Notes: generated by a model from the letters alone, not told the origin. A stretch of DNA of 64,000 bases from Copromyces sp. CBS 386.78 (GCA_030685235.1 MU839109.1:62001-126000); one strand, 5' to 3'. Shown: positions 20,753-31,811, counted from the first letter of the stretch. Numbers and translations: made by a program.

Positions 20753-21306
20753 GGCGACGATGCTTGTCTGGCTGCGGGATCAAGACTGACTCAAACAGTG
20801 GATATAGGAGGAAAGAAAGTAGTGATGCCAAGATATGTAAAGGGAGGTGCATTACGTGGGTCCTTACATGAAGCGCCGTCAACTCGTTTGAAAGGAGGGG
20901 AGGACCGGTAATGGTCTTTTATAGGTATACTTGACAGCGGAGTGCAAATACTTTGGCCATCACACATCCGCGTGTGGTGTACAGATCATTCGCTCAAGCA
21001 GTGTATAGAAGAATGCGTGCCCAGTCTCAGCTGAAAGGCACGAAAGAAACAGGTTGTCACCAAAACGGCAGTCCTGTTATGACCTTATCTCCACACCCGT
21101 CAAATTACCCCGGTAAAATCACAAAGAGATTTCCACTTGACTAACCCTAACTACTCGGACGATTTGTAGGTACATTGAACAATTAACTAACTGTAAGAAT
21201 CTCTGGTATACTCGGGGTACGACCGCTCATACCTGGATAGGTAGGAAAACAAGCGTTGGATTAGCAGGGCCACAATATTACTTGGTATGGAAACCATCAA
21301 TCAAAC
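20753..21306. other. Intergenic spacer with extended-SDR promoter
   Basis: On the minus strand CTATAAAAG (20916-20924) is a plausible TATA box 165 bases upstream of the extended SDR start. The rest is the 3' flank of the cupin gene. I see no gene or repeat. Confidence 0.45.
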
Positions 21307-22066
21307 TTACCCTAGAATCCTCTCCGCATACCAGGCAATCCCGCGGTGTGCCCAAAAGAGCATCGGCGTCGGCATCCAGTTGAGGAAAGGCGGGCACAGC
21401 AGCGAAGACGCGTTTTCGGTGAACAGGATGATCTGGAGAACCGACGGCTGCAGGCCGGCCTTGAGGCAATCATTGACGTAGCCCGACAAGTTGCGCAGGA
21501 AGTTGGCGTCCAGAATGTGCTCTTGCTTACTGGTACAGGGATCCAGCCAGATGGAGAAGACAAGGTCCTCGGTGCCTGTTTTGTGAGCCCAAAATCGATG
21601 CCTGTATTAAAAAGTCAACCGTCTGTCTTGGTCTTTGTTTCCCCAGCCAGGAGACATGGACAGGCTAGTAATGCAAAAACTCACCGTGTGCCACGGGGGA
21701 TAGGGAAGACTCCGTCGTCCTTGGTGATGGCGTATTCCACACCGTTCTTAACGACGCCCAAGACACCCTGCTCGACTTTGAAGAACTCGTCTTGCAAACG
21801 ATGGATATGTCTGCCATCCCAGGTACATTAGGCATTAGACCGTTTGGTGTCCATTGGCCAAGAACCTACAGTGGGGGTCCAGATAGTCCGGCTCGGACAA
21901 AGTAGTTTTCCACGTGATGCGTCTCTCGGATGTACCAGAGCCCGTCTGGTTTGGAGAGCGGCTCGTACAGGGCTGCATCTCCGAGGTGAGACCACGACGG
22001 CTTGTCGTTGATCTTGGTCCGTTGCGGCGGTCGTGGCGATAGCCACCGTTGGAATGCGGTCGCCAT
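21307..22066 (-). CDS. Cupin-fold protein with hydrophobic C-terminal extension
   Basis: Exons 22066-21870, 21810-21685 and 21601-21307 encode 205 aa; all junction phases match. The core is a small beta-barrel cupin: motif 1 is GPPLHIHRLQDEFF...G (metal ligands expected from the two His and the Glu) and motif 2 is FPIPRGTRHRFW (third His). About 45 C-terminal residues (from PSVLQIIL to ERILG) are hydrophobic and proline-rich and may be a membrane-associated helix. Cupins are recurrent partners of HR-PKSs in salicylaldehyde clusters, where they are thought to assist dehydration or aromatisation of the cyclised chain. That role here is inference from context. It is divergent from the FMO gene. 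An upstream Met at 22105 would add 13 residues. Confidence 0.85.
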
Positions 22067-22538
22067 ATTCAAAAAGAAGCTGGGTGGGAGAACACGATTG
22101 TGCAATGAGGTAAAGAATTGCTATGTCATCAAGTAGGTATTTATAAATTCAGGTGGTGTCTAGGTAGTGAGGTTGCGCTTGTCGGCGATTGGCACCCATC
22201 CCATGGACAACTTCGGCCATCTGCATACCTACCTTAGGTAAGGTAGGTACCGGCTGGCAGGGGTCTGGCTTGCATTGTATTTAGCAGCTGCATCTTCTGT
22301 CAAATTGGAGAAATTACGGTAGGTAAGGTACAGGTACTACGTTCAGGGTCGGGGCCTGTACGCTGTACCCCGCTAGGGCACTGTATCTGAACCTACCTAG
22401 TCGGGGCAGCGGTATCTTTTAGATATAGCCCATCATATGGTCTCATGTCGGAGTTGCCTCTGCCGTGCTCGTCAATTCTTCATATTCCCCAGGGGTCGTA
22501 GCAATCATTGCAAACCCAACTACCGCCAATTTGTCGCC
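22067..22538. promoter_or_regulatory. Divergent promoter between cupin and FMO
   Basis: A 472-base shared region. A TATAAATA-like box on the minus strand (22139-22146) lies about 75 bases upstream of the cupin start. TCGGCGA occurs at 22182-22188 and AGGTA/TACCT words at 22231-22252 and 22320-22340. Confidence 0.5.
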
Positions 22539-23983
22539 ATGGCGAATACAGCTAGTACCTCACGGCCAGTCTTCACCATCCTCGTTGTGGGCTGCGGTCT
22601 CAGTGGCCTAGCGTCCGCCCTGGCTCTTGCTCAAGCCGGACACCGCGTAACCGTGTTTGAGCGCAGCCCGAAGCTGCAAGAGGTTACTACATACTTTCCA
22701 TTGTCACTTTTGTTTTCTCCCACAGATAAAGCATCCCCTTGCTGACTCTGAGACTTGTATTTTGGACAGATCGGTGCCGGCATACAGCTGTCCCCGAACG
22801 CCACTCGTTTGCTTCAGCATTGGGGCGTCTTTGACGAGGTGCTTCGGTATGCTGATCAACCCGAGGACGGGACTTTCCGCTCCTACCGGGGAGAACTGCT
22901 CTCGCATTCCCCGCCAGTGTCCCATCCGAACCTGGTGAGCAAATCCCCGTATCTGGTCGTCCATCGCGCCGACCTACTGAGGGCCTTGCTATCGGGCACG
23001 AGCAAGCATGCCACCATGATAGAGATCAAACTTGGCAGCGAGGTTGCACAAGTTGACTTCAACAAACCATCCCTCCGTCTCTCCACCGGAGAGGTCTACG
23101 AAGCGGACCTCATCCTCGGCGCCGATGGGGAGAGGTCTCGTTGCCGGGCCGGCCTGTTGGGCCGTGAGGACCCTCCTTATTGCCCGGGCGACGTGGTCTA
23201 CCGCGTCTCCGTCCCTACCAAGGCCATAGCCCCGGGTCACTCGGCCTGGGACCTGACGAGACGCTCCAGTGTCGACTTTTGGATGGGCCCGCGCGGGCAC
23301 GTGGTCACGTATCCCATCCAGCAGGACATGCTCAATGTCGTTCTGATATATGCCGAAGGGCCAATTACCACGAAGGCCATGTCTGGGCCGCAACGCGCTA
23401 CAATAGACGAGTTCAGGAGCAGGGTCTCGGGCTGGGATCCGGTGCTTCACGACCTGATAGACATGGAAGGGTCCGTCTGTACAAAGTGGAACCTGTTCCA
23501 AATCCGTGAGCAGAGCCAATGGCACCACGAGAGCGGTCGATTTGTGCTCATTGGCGATGCTGCTCATGCAATCTTGCCATGCCTGTGAGTTTCGGAATGG
23601 ATTCTCATGCAATTTCTCTCCTTGCCTAATAGTCTAACCCAATCTTCTTCAGAGCTCAAGGTGCGGCACAGGCATTCGAGGACGCAGGCGTCCTTGGTGC
23701 CATATTCGACCAGTTGGTGGCACGGGAGCAGATTCCAGATGCCGTCAAGGTATTCGAGCATGTGCGTAGACCACGGGCCTCAGACGTCAGACAGCGTTCA
23801 CTAGACCAGAAGGCCATGTTTGCTCTTGCTGATGGTGCAGAGCAAGAGAAACGGGATGCAATGCTCCGCGCAGGCGGAGACTATCCATTGTTTGAATGGC
23901 TTTGGGGTTATGATGCCATTGAAGGGGGGCGAGAAGCGTGGAAGAGATTCTTAAACGAGAAGGGTATTGAGAATGGTGCCTAG
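22539..23983 (+). CDS. FAD-dependent monooxygenase, salicylate-hydroxylase type
   Basis: Flavoprotein aromatic hydroxylase or epoxidase using NAD(P)H and O2. Exons 22539-22682, 22770-23584 and 23653-23983 encode 429 aa. The N-terminal FAD dinucleotide motif is VVGCGLSGLASALALA followed by an acidic residue at the end of strand 2 (VFERS). The middle DG-type motif is LILGADGERS, and GDAAH at 310-314 binds the FAD ribityl chain. Size and layout fit group A hydroxylases such as salicylate 1-hydroxylase; meroterpenoid prenyl epoxidases belong to the same superfamily. In this setting it could hydroxylate the ring ortho or ipso to the aldehyde, or epoxidise the prenyl chain. The first donor, GTTACT, is weak but gives correct phase. 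The start at 22539 is chosen over an in-frame Met at 22437, whose extension looks non-conserved. Confidence 0.9.
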
Positions 23984-24783
23984 GTACCTTCCGTTCCCTA
24001 GTTGTAACTACTAGTAAGAACAAGAAACAAGAGAGTAGGTAGGTATGCACACACCGCAGATCAAGTAGAGCACTTTTCGAACATGATAGATCTTCTGTGA
24101 TGTAGGTATTCTTTGAGCATGTTTACGTCGCCATGTCCCTGGTTAGCCTATTCGGTTGCTTTGCTTGTTTGCGGCCCTTTTTCCTTTTCTTGCGGCTATT
24201 ACAAGGGCGTACGTGATCTGAACCATACAGCTCGCCGTTGCTCGTTTTCCAAAGCCCAAGAGATCACTTCCTCCAACGAGTCGTGGATTGGGTATGTGTA
24301 AATTCCACTGGTCCACATGGATTTCCTCAAGGGGCCCGGGGTCCAAGGCTCATCCATTGGTCACATCTTCTGACTGCCATTTCCGCTAGTTGCTAGCAGC
24401 TTCCTCCATGTCATGTTCGGCCTTCGCCTGCATAAGATGGGTACCTAGTAATACCGAATTACCTAGGTAGTGATATGCTGTAAGTTTGTGGGCTGCAGTC
24501 ACCCGCGCAAGCAAGCATTCTCCCGGTCAGGGCAGGAACAAACGAACCAGTCGGTGGCCAGTGACCTGGCGACCCATTGACCTAGCACTTCTGTTTTGTT
24601 TTCTGAACCAGCAACGAACCAGGCACCCGCGCCTACCTTACATAGGCCCAGTACTAGCCCCCCCCTCACCCCTCCACATCCGTCCGCTTGTACTACTTCT
24701 TTTCTCTCTCGATGCCCTGAATAGAATCGTGTGATTCGTGACCACGTCCGATATTCCATCTTCACCTCTTCTGGCCAGCCACC
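23984..24783. other. Intergenic spacer with P450 promoter
   Basis: Between two codirectional cluster genes. It contains only AGGTA/TACCT words (about 23982-23990, 24033-24046, 24441-24471) and pyrimidine-rich sequence just before the P450 start. No TCGGCGA word, repeat or gene was found. Confidence 0.45.
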
Positions 24784-26549
24784 ATGTACACCATCGACAG
24801 CACCTATCACACCCCGTATGTGGGCGTTTTTCTCCTCATTTTCAGTTGCTGTCTATACGCGGTCATCCAAGTCTTGAAACCTGTCGACTTGAAACGCTCG
24901 AGCGGGAAAAGGAGATGGTCTATGCCACCGGGGCCACCAGGCGCTCCGGTCCTGGGAAACTTGCGACAGATGATGAAAGCGCGCCGCGGAGGAGCCCTGT
25001 CGTTTAACAAATGGGTAAGTACCTATTGTCCTGCCCCATGGATCCAACATGTGAAGCCGTCACAGTAAAGCTGAAAAAACAATGCGGTTTAGCTTGCCTC
25101 CCTGATACCATATGGCGAAATGGCGACATTGCATATGGGCTCCAAGACGTGGATCGTGCTCAACTCGGACCGCGTCGTCTCGGAACTCATTGCCAAGCGC
25201 GGGAAGATCACCAACGAAAGACCGCATATGCCCATCGCGAGCGATCTCGTCAGCAATGGAAAGCGCACGGTGATCCGTCAGGAAGAAGAATGGCGGGAGG
25301 GGCGCCGAGTGATGCATCATTTGCTCAGCGGCTCGAATCTCAAGGTCTATGCCGGCATGCAGGAGCTCGAGAGCGTCGACATGCTGCGCCGGTACCTTCG
25401 GGAGCCCAAGCTGTGGTATTCTCACCACTTCCGCTATGCGACCTCGGTGCTCTACAGGATCGTCATGGGCTACCCCCTGCACAAGAGCAAGGCGGAGCTC
25501 GACGCCTACCAGAGGGTGACGATCGAATTCGTGTCGTCCATCAACCAGAGCTACGTCGACTTTTTCCCTTCTTTCAGCACGCTCCCCCATGTGCTGCAGC
25601 CGTGGCGAAGCTACTGGATGCAGATGGGCGCCTTTCACCGCCGTGTCTTCCAACAATGGTGGCAGCCCATTAGCGCCGCCGTGCGCGAGGGCTCGGCGCC
25701 TCCGTCCTTCGTTCGCGACGTCCTGCTCCATCCAGACATGAGGTACGCCGGAGACGATGAAGAGGCCATGTACCTGGCGACCTCTGTCATGGCAGCCGGT
25801 GGCGACAACACGCGCATGACCATGAATGTGTTCATCATGGCCATGGTCACGAACCCTGAAGCGCAGGCAAGGGCACGTGCAGAAGTCGATCGAGTATGCA
25901 CAAAGGGCGACTCGCTCAGGCTTCCTCGCATGTCCGACATGTCCGAAATGCCCTACGTGGCGGCCATGATCAAAGAGGTTCTACGTTGGCGGCCCACCGT
26001 CCCTATCGTTCCCCCACATCAACTCACCGAGAACCTGGAGTTTGACGGGAATTTCATCCCGGCTGGCACATGCCTCCTGATCAACTCCATTGCGCTCTCC
26101 AACGAGTTCGAGGATGCAAACAAGTTCAAGCCGGAGAGATGGCTTCAAGGACCGCCAGGGTCGGGCAAGACAATACCGAATTTCTGGGGATTCGGGGGCG
26201 GGCGTCGAGTCTGCGTCGGCTCCAAGGTGGCAGAGCAAGCTCTGTTCATCATCTTTGCCCGCTTACTCTACTGCTTCGAGTTGATTCCGGTGAGTACCTT
26301 ACTTGGTTCACAAAATCACGATTCCATTTCTTTTATGCTCTGGTCTCAAGTACCATAAAATGACACGGTTTACTGATAAAGCGAGACGGGATCTAGGATG
26401 GGCCTATCGACGACGAGAAACTCAATCACCAGAGTCTGGACGAGCCATTTCCCGTCGGGGCCACTGTACGCAGTGCTGGCCATGCGGCACTGATTGAGGG
26501 CGAGGCCGCAAAGTGCGAGGCTTCCTTTTCTACATTCGCTACAAAGTAG
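24784..26549 (+). CDS. Cytochrome P450 monooxygenase
   Basis: Membrane-anchored haem oxygenase of the endoplasmic reticulum. Exons 24784-25014, 25093-26289 and 26397-26549 encode 526 aa. A hydrophobic anchor (residues about 13-30) precedes the proline hinge PPGPPGAP. The I-helix oxygen motif reads AAGGDNTR, ExxR is KEVLR, and the haem-binding loop is FGGGRRVCVG with Cys451. The last exon was found by joining donor GTGAGT to acceptor TCTAG, which restores a 50-residue C-terminus ending in FATK. It resembles the CYP families used to hydroxylate benzylic or ring positions in fungal polyketide clusters; the exact position cannot be inferred. Start context CCACCATG is strong. Confidence 0.93.
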
Positions 26550-27434
26550 TAGGCCTCAGTCATTCATTCGTCTGGTGTCACACGGCACGGAATACAGACC
26601 GAGAAGGAGGCGTACATTATGGGGGCATGCACGGAGGAGATGCAGAACTTTGAACCTCAAGCTTTGATCAGCCATATGTGGCTATGATTTTGTCCCAGAA
26701 ATACCTAGCTGTTGGTTCCAAAAGAGCAGAAGTGCGTGCCTGATACGAAGGTCCAACCAAGACAAGAGTATACCTATGATACGTAGACAATTCCATCCTT
26801 GTTGTGTTGTTAGACATTGGCAAAGCCAAAGCCTGGAGAATCGGCGAAAAGTTTCGTTCCTGCCTTTGGTCGTCGTCGTGTACCACGTTGCTGAATCGAC
26901 TGTTCCCCCCAGTCCGGCGCGTTGGACCTTGTCTGAAGTTGAAACAGGGCTTACACGGCTGGGCCCGTCCAGCCGGCGGACGTTGAGTGGGTCCCTGTCA
27001 GCCCTGTCCCCTGTGGACCGGGACCCTGAAGGATTCCCGATCCCCGCTCTCCACACTGCAAAACGCCGACTCGCCGAACGCCACAATACCTAGGTAAGCA
27101 AAGCTTGACGAACGGGGGCGAAGCGTGGGGGTGTGGACAGGGATTTGGTCACTTTGGCCCCACAACATAAATTGCTTTATTGCATCTTACTCTCATGTGA
27201 GATCTTGGGCCTCGCATACCTACCTATTGTCATGTAGGTATTACACAAGCTGCCCAACAAAAAAGAAGTGTCTGATTACGGCTTTTAGCTCTTCACGGCT
27301 GTCTACGCAAAGGAACCACAGCTTACGAGATACAGTACAGTACGCTTACTACCGCATTTTCTCATCTAATTTGGTTTTATCCTTCCCTTTTACTACAGTC
27401 TAGTACAGCCGAGTGTCTGGCTGCAACCAGGGTA

Positions 27435-27595
27435 CCGCTTTTTTTCAATTCAACTGGGTCCTCCACACTGTTTTGGCCAATTACATTCGCAGGGGGACCT
27501 TCACGCAACGCCTCAACGGGGCATGCAGGCCTCAGCAAGCGACATAATTGGTCGCGAGAAGGGAGGATAAAACCCAGTTGAATGAAAAAAAGCGG
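27435..27595. mobile_element. MITE, TA-flanked, about 26-bp TIRs (copy 1)
   Basis: The ends CCGCTTTTTTTCAATTCAAC and its complement (AGTTGAATGAAAAAAAGCGG) are inverted, and each end abuts TA (27433-27434 and 27596-27597), as in Tc1/mariner-type insertions. The 161-bp element has no coding capacity. The terminal sequence is shared with the larger element at 46055-46369. Confidence 0.85.
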
Positions 27596-28349
27596 TAATC
27601 AACGTGGCCGAGCAGGAGGCTCGATTGGCTTACAGGGGCCGACTATACTATGATGAATTTAGTGGGGTGGGGGGCATCGGCGTTGGGACGGCGCAGTTCA
27701 CGTTGGTCTTCGGCGTGCTGCGTGAAGTCGGCCAGTCAATTGAACTCCGAAGGATCTGGGAATCTTTTCGCCTATCTACACGGGTTACTTGTAATCGGTA
27801 GGTAGTAGTGAGAACGGGACAGACCAAACAACCCAAGACAAGGCGAGCCTTGCACGAGCAAGGGGAGCCGGCTAGGTAATCACCGCAATGGGCTCTGTGG
27901 TCGCCACCTAGGATGTTGCTGGTTCCAAGGGCCCAGGGAGATCCGTCACAGCGACTGGCAAGACACTTGGAAGTGTTCTGGATGAGTGTCGTCGACTGAT
28001 CAGGCGAGTCAGGACGCTGTGAGGAGTGTGTCGGGGTTGTAGAGTGATCGGGGGGGGAGGGTTCAAATGTAAGAAGCCATCATGACATAGGACTTCTAAA
28101 AATGCGTCAAAAAGAGAGTAGAATTATCGTCTGTCCTCTGCTGCTCTTCTGCTGCTCGAATTGTTACCCTCCCCAATTGCTTGAGTTCTAGAAAAGAGAG
28201 TGGTGTTCTATAATTAAGACACAAGATGGTGTTGTATCCGCCGCTTATTAATACCCTGCGCCCTGACCACTTCTCCAAAAAGGTAATCCCCGCGTCAGTA
28301 GGAGTCGTCCTTCCTTCTTCCTTCTATTCTATATTCTTTCTATGTCTTT

Positions 28350-28546
28350 AGCCGGGAAACTGTATCATTTTTGCCAAGACAATCCGTGTGATCAACCGAT
28401 TGGTCACATTCTATCCACCTGTACATCTTGGCTACGCAGATACCTGAGACGGGGCGGTTTTTGCGTGTTCTTGGCGAATCTTTGGGTGGTCACCAAGTAC
28501 TGAAAGTAGAGAAATGTCTTGGCAAAAATGATACAGTTTCCCGGCT
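28350..28546. mobile_element. Inverted-repeat element, perfect 32-bp TIRs
   Basis: 28350-28381 (starting AGCCGGGAAACTGTATC) is exactly reverse-complementary to 28515-28546. Total length is 197 bp with a unique centre. T/A-rich flanks (TTT left, TAAG right) make the target duplication ambiguous. Probably a MITE of a family different from the TA-flanked one. Confidence 0.75.
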
Positions 28547-28742
28547 TAAGGGATATGTTAATAGCAGCTGAGCCCGATTACTGTCCGGGTAGGGGGTTAG
28601 TGCCTTTCGCGGGGGGGGCCGCATACAAAACCCCGCACGCACTAACCAGGTGTTAACGTACGGTCCGAAAGTGCACTTTTCGCCCGCAAAATAATTGTTA
28701 GTCCTAATTGAATTTCGCGCTTTTTTTGTTAGTGTCGCAAGT

Positions 28743-28802
28743 TTCTTTCCCGTTCGCGTTCTAAGGTATCGTAGAGGTAAGCTTCTTTCCCGTTCGCGTT
28801 CT
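28743..28802. repeat. Direct repeat, 20 bases, spacing 40
   Basis: TTCTTTCCCGTTCGCGTTCT occurs at 28743-28762 and again at 28783-28802. Related T-rich segments containing GTTAGTGT precede and follow. Function unknown. Confidence 0.6.
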
Positions 28803-29149
28803 TTTCGTGCGTTTTTAGTTAGTGTACTCTTCCGTAAACACCACAATAGTACAGTACGTGACAGCTCTGTCCGCACAACCCAGGGATCCAGCCTTGCACT
28901 CGCCCGGGAAGGTGAGGCCAGGTTTCCTGGCCTCTCCGGACACTTGTCATAACTACGCCCAGACTATTTTTTTGAGCTTTTGTACCTCCAAACTGCCAAG
29001 ACATTTCAGAAAGCCAATTTCCGGGACACACGAACACGCACTTATACAATTGCGGCGCAGACCGAGAGAGCGGACACGGATGACCACACCAGGATTTCGA
29101 TCCCTCAGGATCAGATGACCCCTAAGCTAAATTTTTTGTTGTGAAGCCG

Positions 29150-29162
29150 ATATATATAAAAG
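29150..29162 (+). promoter_or_regulatory. TATA box of the BBE-type oxidase gene
   Basis: TATATATAAAAG lies about 110 bases upstream of the ATG at 29272, a normal distance for an ascomycete core promoter. Assigned from sequence alone. Confidence 0.55.
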
Positions 29163-29271
29163 GTCTCATGGGGGCACATGTACGATGGATGAAAACTCGA
29201 GTTCAAGTGGCCATTTTATCCAAGACTTCCCTATGCTTTCCTCATTTTGACCCCCGAAGACATCCTTCACC

Positions 29272-30882
29272 ATGAGGTCTCTAGTAATTTCTTCCTTGTG
29301 TTTTCTCTCCGGCCTTTCCAGCCTCGTATCTGGTGCCAGCGTCCCCAGGTATTTCGAGAGTCAACCGACCACGCGTCAAAATCTCACCAGCCAGGAGGTC
29401 CGGCAGGAGCTCGGCAGCCAGGTCTCCCCGGGCACCTTGATCTATGGACCGGATGATGCTGAATTCGCCAACCTTACTTCCCGCTGGAATGACTTTTCCA
29501 AGCCAGATGTCCGAGTTGTCATCGAACCCGCCGCCGAATCCGATGTCTCCACAATCGTACGTTCCATACTGTAGCTACTACTAGTACCACCTTACAAGTG
29601 TTCTACCCTACCTACTAACAAATGGTGCTAGGTCAAATACTGTAACGACAACAGTATCGACTTCCTAGCCGTCGGTGGTGGCCACGGCCTGACCTACAGT
29701 CTCAAAAAGTTCAGTGGCCTCCAGATCAGTATGCGGCAGTTGAACAACATCACCATCCAAGAGAGCGGCAAGTCGGCCTGGTTCGGAGGTGGCACCGTCG
29801 TCGGTCCCGTCATCCAGTACCTCTACGATCGAGGCTATGTCACGACCACCGGCGGCTGCGAGTGCGTCGGCATGCTGGGCGCCGGTCTGGGGGGTGGCCA
29901 CGGTCGGTACGAAGGTTTCTACGGCTTGATCAGTGACAACATCCTGCAGCTCCGCGTCGTCTTGGCCGACGGCTCGGCCATCGTGGTCAGCAATTCGAGC
30001 CACAGCGACCTCTTCTGGGCCATGCGAGGGGCCGGGCACAACTTTGGCATCGTCACGAGCTACGAGATGAACATCTTCCCCGTCGGACCGAAAACCTGGC
30101 ACTGGCACAACTACATCTGGCGCGGCGAGCAGCTGGAGACCGTCTTCGGGGCCCTCAACGCCTTCCACAACAACGGCTCCACCCCGGTCAACATGGCCTT
30201 TGAAGTCGGAAACTTCCTCATGGACACCAGCATCACCAGCGAGGAGCCCGTGCTCTTTTGGACCTTTGCCTACCGCGGACCCGCCGACGAGGCCGAGAAG
30301 CTCCTCGCCCCCTTCAACGCCATCGACGCCGTCTCGAGCACCATGGGCGACGTGCCCTACTCGCAGATCGCCACGGTGCAGGGGACCAGCTGGGACTCGC
30401 CCATCTGCCAGCACGGCCTTGTGCACGTCACGTCGACGGTATTTCTGCAGGTCTTCAACGTGACGACCGAGCGCCAGATCTTTGAAGGCTTCAAGCGGCG
30501 CGCCCAGTCCAGCCCGGCGCTCGCGGCCGGATCCAGCATCATGCACGAGGGATACTCGACCGAGGCCGTGGACAAGATCGACCCGGCGAGCTCGGCCTAT
30601 CCGTTCCGTGGCGACCACCACCTGAACTTGTTTAACGCCGTGGCGCCGAGCCCCGACTACGAGGCCGAGGCTCGCGCCTGGGCCGCCGAGGTGCGCGATC
30701 AGTGGATGGCGGGGCAGCCCGGTCGAAAGCTCGATGCCTACGTTAACTACGCCAGCGGGATGGAGACGGTGCCGGACTGGTATGGCCACGAGAGCTGGCG
30801 CATCGAGAGGCTGAAGAGCCTCAAGGCCAAGTACGACCCTTACAACCGCTTCCGCTATTACAATCCCATCATCGCCGCATAA
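29272..30882 (+). CDS. Secreted berberine-bridge-like FAD-linked oxidase
   Basis: Flavoprotein oxidase that would oxidise an alcohol to an aldehyde, or close a ring, with H2O2 as by-product. Exons 29272-29556 and 29632-30882 encode 511 aa. The first 21 residues form a signal peptide (hydrophobic LVISSLCFLSGLSSLVSG), so the protein enters the secretory pathway. In the FAD domain, GGGHG contains the probable 8-alpha-histidyl ligand His113, and GGCECVG supplies Cys171 for the second flavin link. The C-terminal YNRFRYYNPI is the usual BBE ending. In the flavoglaucin-type pathways a related oxidase makes the aldehyde; I infer a similar late step. It is separated from the rest of the cluster by 2.7 kb of repeat-bearing DNA, so membership is likely but not certain. 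Confidence 0.92.
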
Positions 30883-30930
30883 TCACGGGGGGAGGGCAGC
30901 AGAATCGGGGGGAATTGCTTAGTTGTATAT

Positions 30931-31119
30931 AATCTTCCCTCTCTTTTCATGTTCATAGCTTTTTTGCGAGAAAGAGGTTCTCAAAGGGTGTTTGGGGTTC
31001 CTTTCACAGAGCCCTCGATAAAGTTTTACTATTATAACTTGGAGGTAATTCTATAACACTTCGCTTCTAGATTACTGTTTCCGCCAACTGCTTTTAAGGC
31101 CTGTTCGGCTACACGTTAG
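30931..31119 (-). repeat. Cluster-flanking repeat, copy B (inverted relative to copy A)
   Basis: Reverse complement of 3851-4020, the longer of the two because it keeps two short segments missing from copy A. It starts 49 bases after the BBE stop. With copy A it brackets the whole 27-kb cluster in inverted orientation. No TIRs, target duplication or coding capacity were seen. Confidence 0.85.
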
Positions 31120-31811
31120 TACCTCTACTGACCGAAGGTGCGCATCAATCTAGACACACACGACCTGGATTCCTTGAGAAAACGACTGAATTGACGTAGG
31201 ACACGAATGTTCGGCATCAACCAAGCCCGACAATGTTTCGTGGGATTGAACGCGTCGGTTGAGCGTGCTCATAACAATTCGGCGTTAACATCCAGTCGGC
31301 GTTCGCAACGCCGAACCAGACGCCGAATACATACCTTAGGTATTCAGAGTCCACAAGCGTCTTGGAATCTACAAGCTGGGATATGGATGCCGAGTGGCTT
31401 TCCACCCAGAAGGATCCATTATTGCGCCAAGTCTAGCACAAACTCATTGCATCATGGCAGGGGAATCGAGATATCAGGAGTCCCTCCATGTGAGAACCAC
31501 AGACGCAGTCAGGATACTTATTCTCACTTGGCTGCTCTACTCGTAGCAGCTTGACAAGCGTGCACTATGGTAGGAAATGGCCAATTCAATATGGGAATGT
31601 CTGGTTGGTTGAGTTGCGGAGAGTACGTTGTGAAGTCCAACGCTAACGAACTTTCCAGGGGGGATGTGTAAGCTCTATGATAAGGTATCAACCCTACTCC
31701 TACCAAATCTCATCCGCCTCCAACATGACGGGACCCTCAATGCAACAAAAGACCATCGCCCTTTCTTTCTAACCCACCTCAACTTAGTACCTTACTCCCG
31801 CCAGACTACCT
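31120..31811. other. Intergenic spacer between the cluster and the GH31 gene
   Basis: Contains repeated CGG-type words (TTCGGCGTT at 31278-31286, GTCGGCGTTCG near 31296, CGCCGAAC and CGCCGAATAC after it). No gene was found; the right end is the 3' flank of the GH31 gene. Confidence 0.45.

Larger units (their letters stand above)
26550..29271. other. Large repeat-rich spacer between P450 and BBE oxidase
   Basis: About 2.7 kb with no supported gene. It holds a CGG-type compound word (27063-27080), a MITE (27435-27595), a 32-bp inverted-repeat element (28350-28546) and a 20-base direct repeat (28743-28762 and 28783-28802). Before the BBE gene is a TATA box. Several frames of 60-130 codons lack any motif. 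The insertions suggest this is the least constrained part of the cluster. Confidence 0.6.

Noticed and set aside
29080..29130. tRNA-like box B sequence (TTTCGATCCC) before a T run
   Set aside because: No acceptor stem or box A at the right spacing; not a tRNA.
29665..30789. 374-codon minus-strand frame
   Set aside because: Antisense shadow of the GC-rich BBE oxidase, which has signal peptide, FAD motifs and a clean intron.
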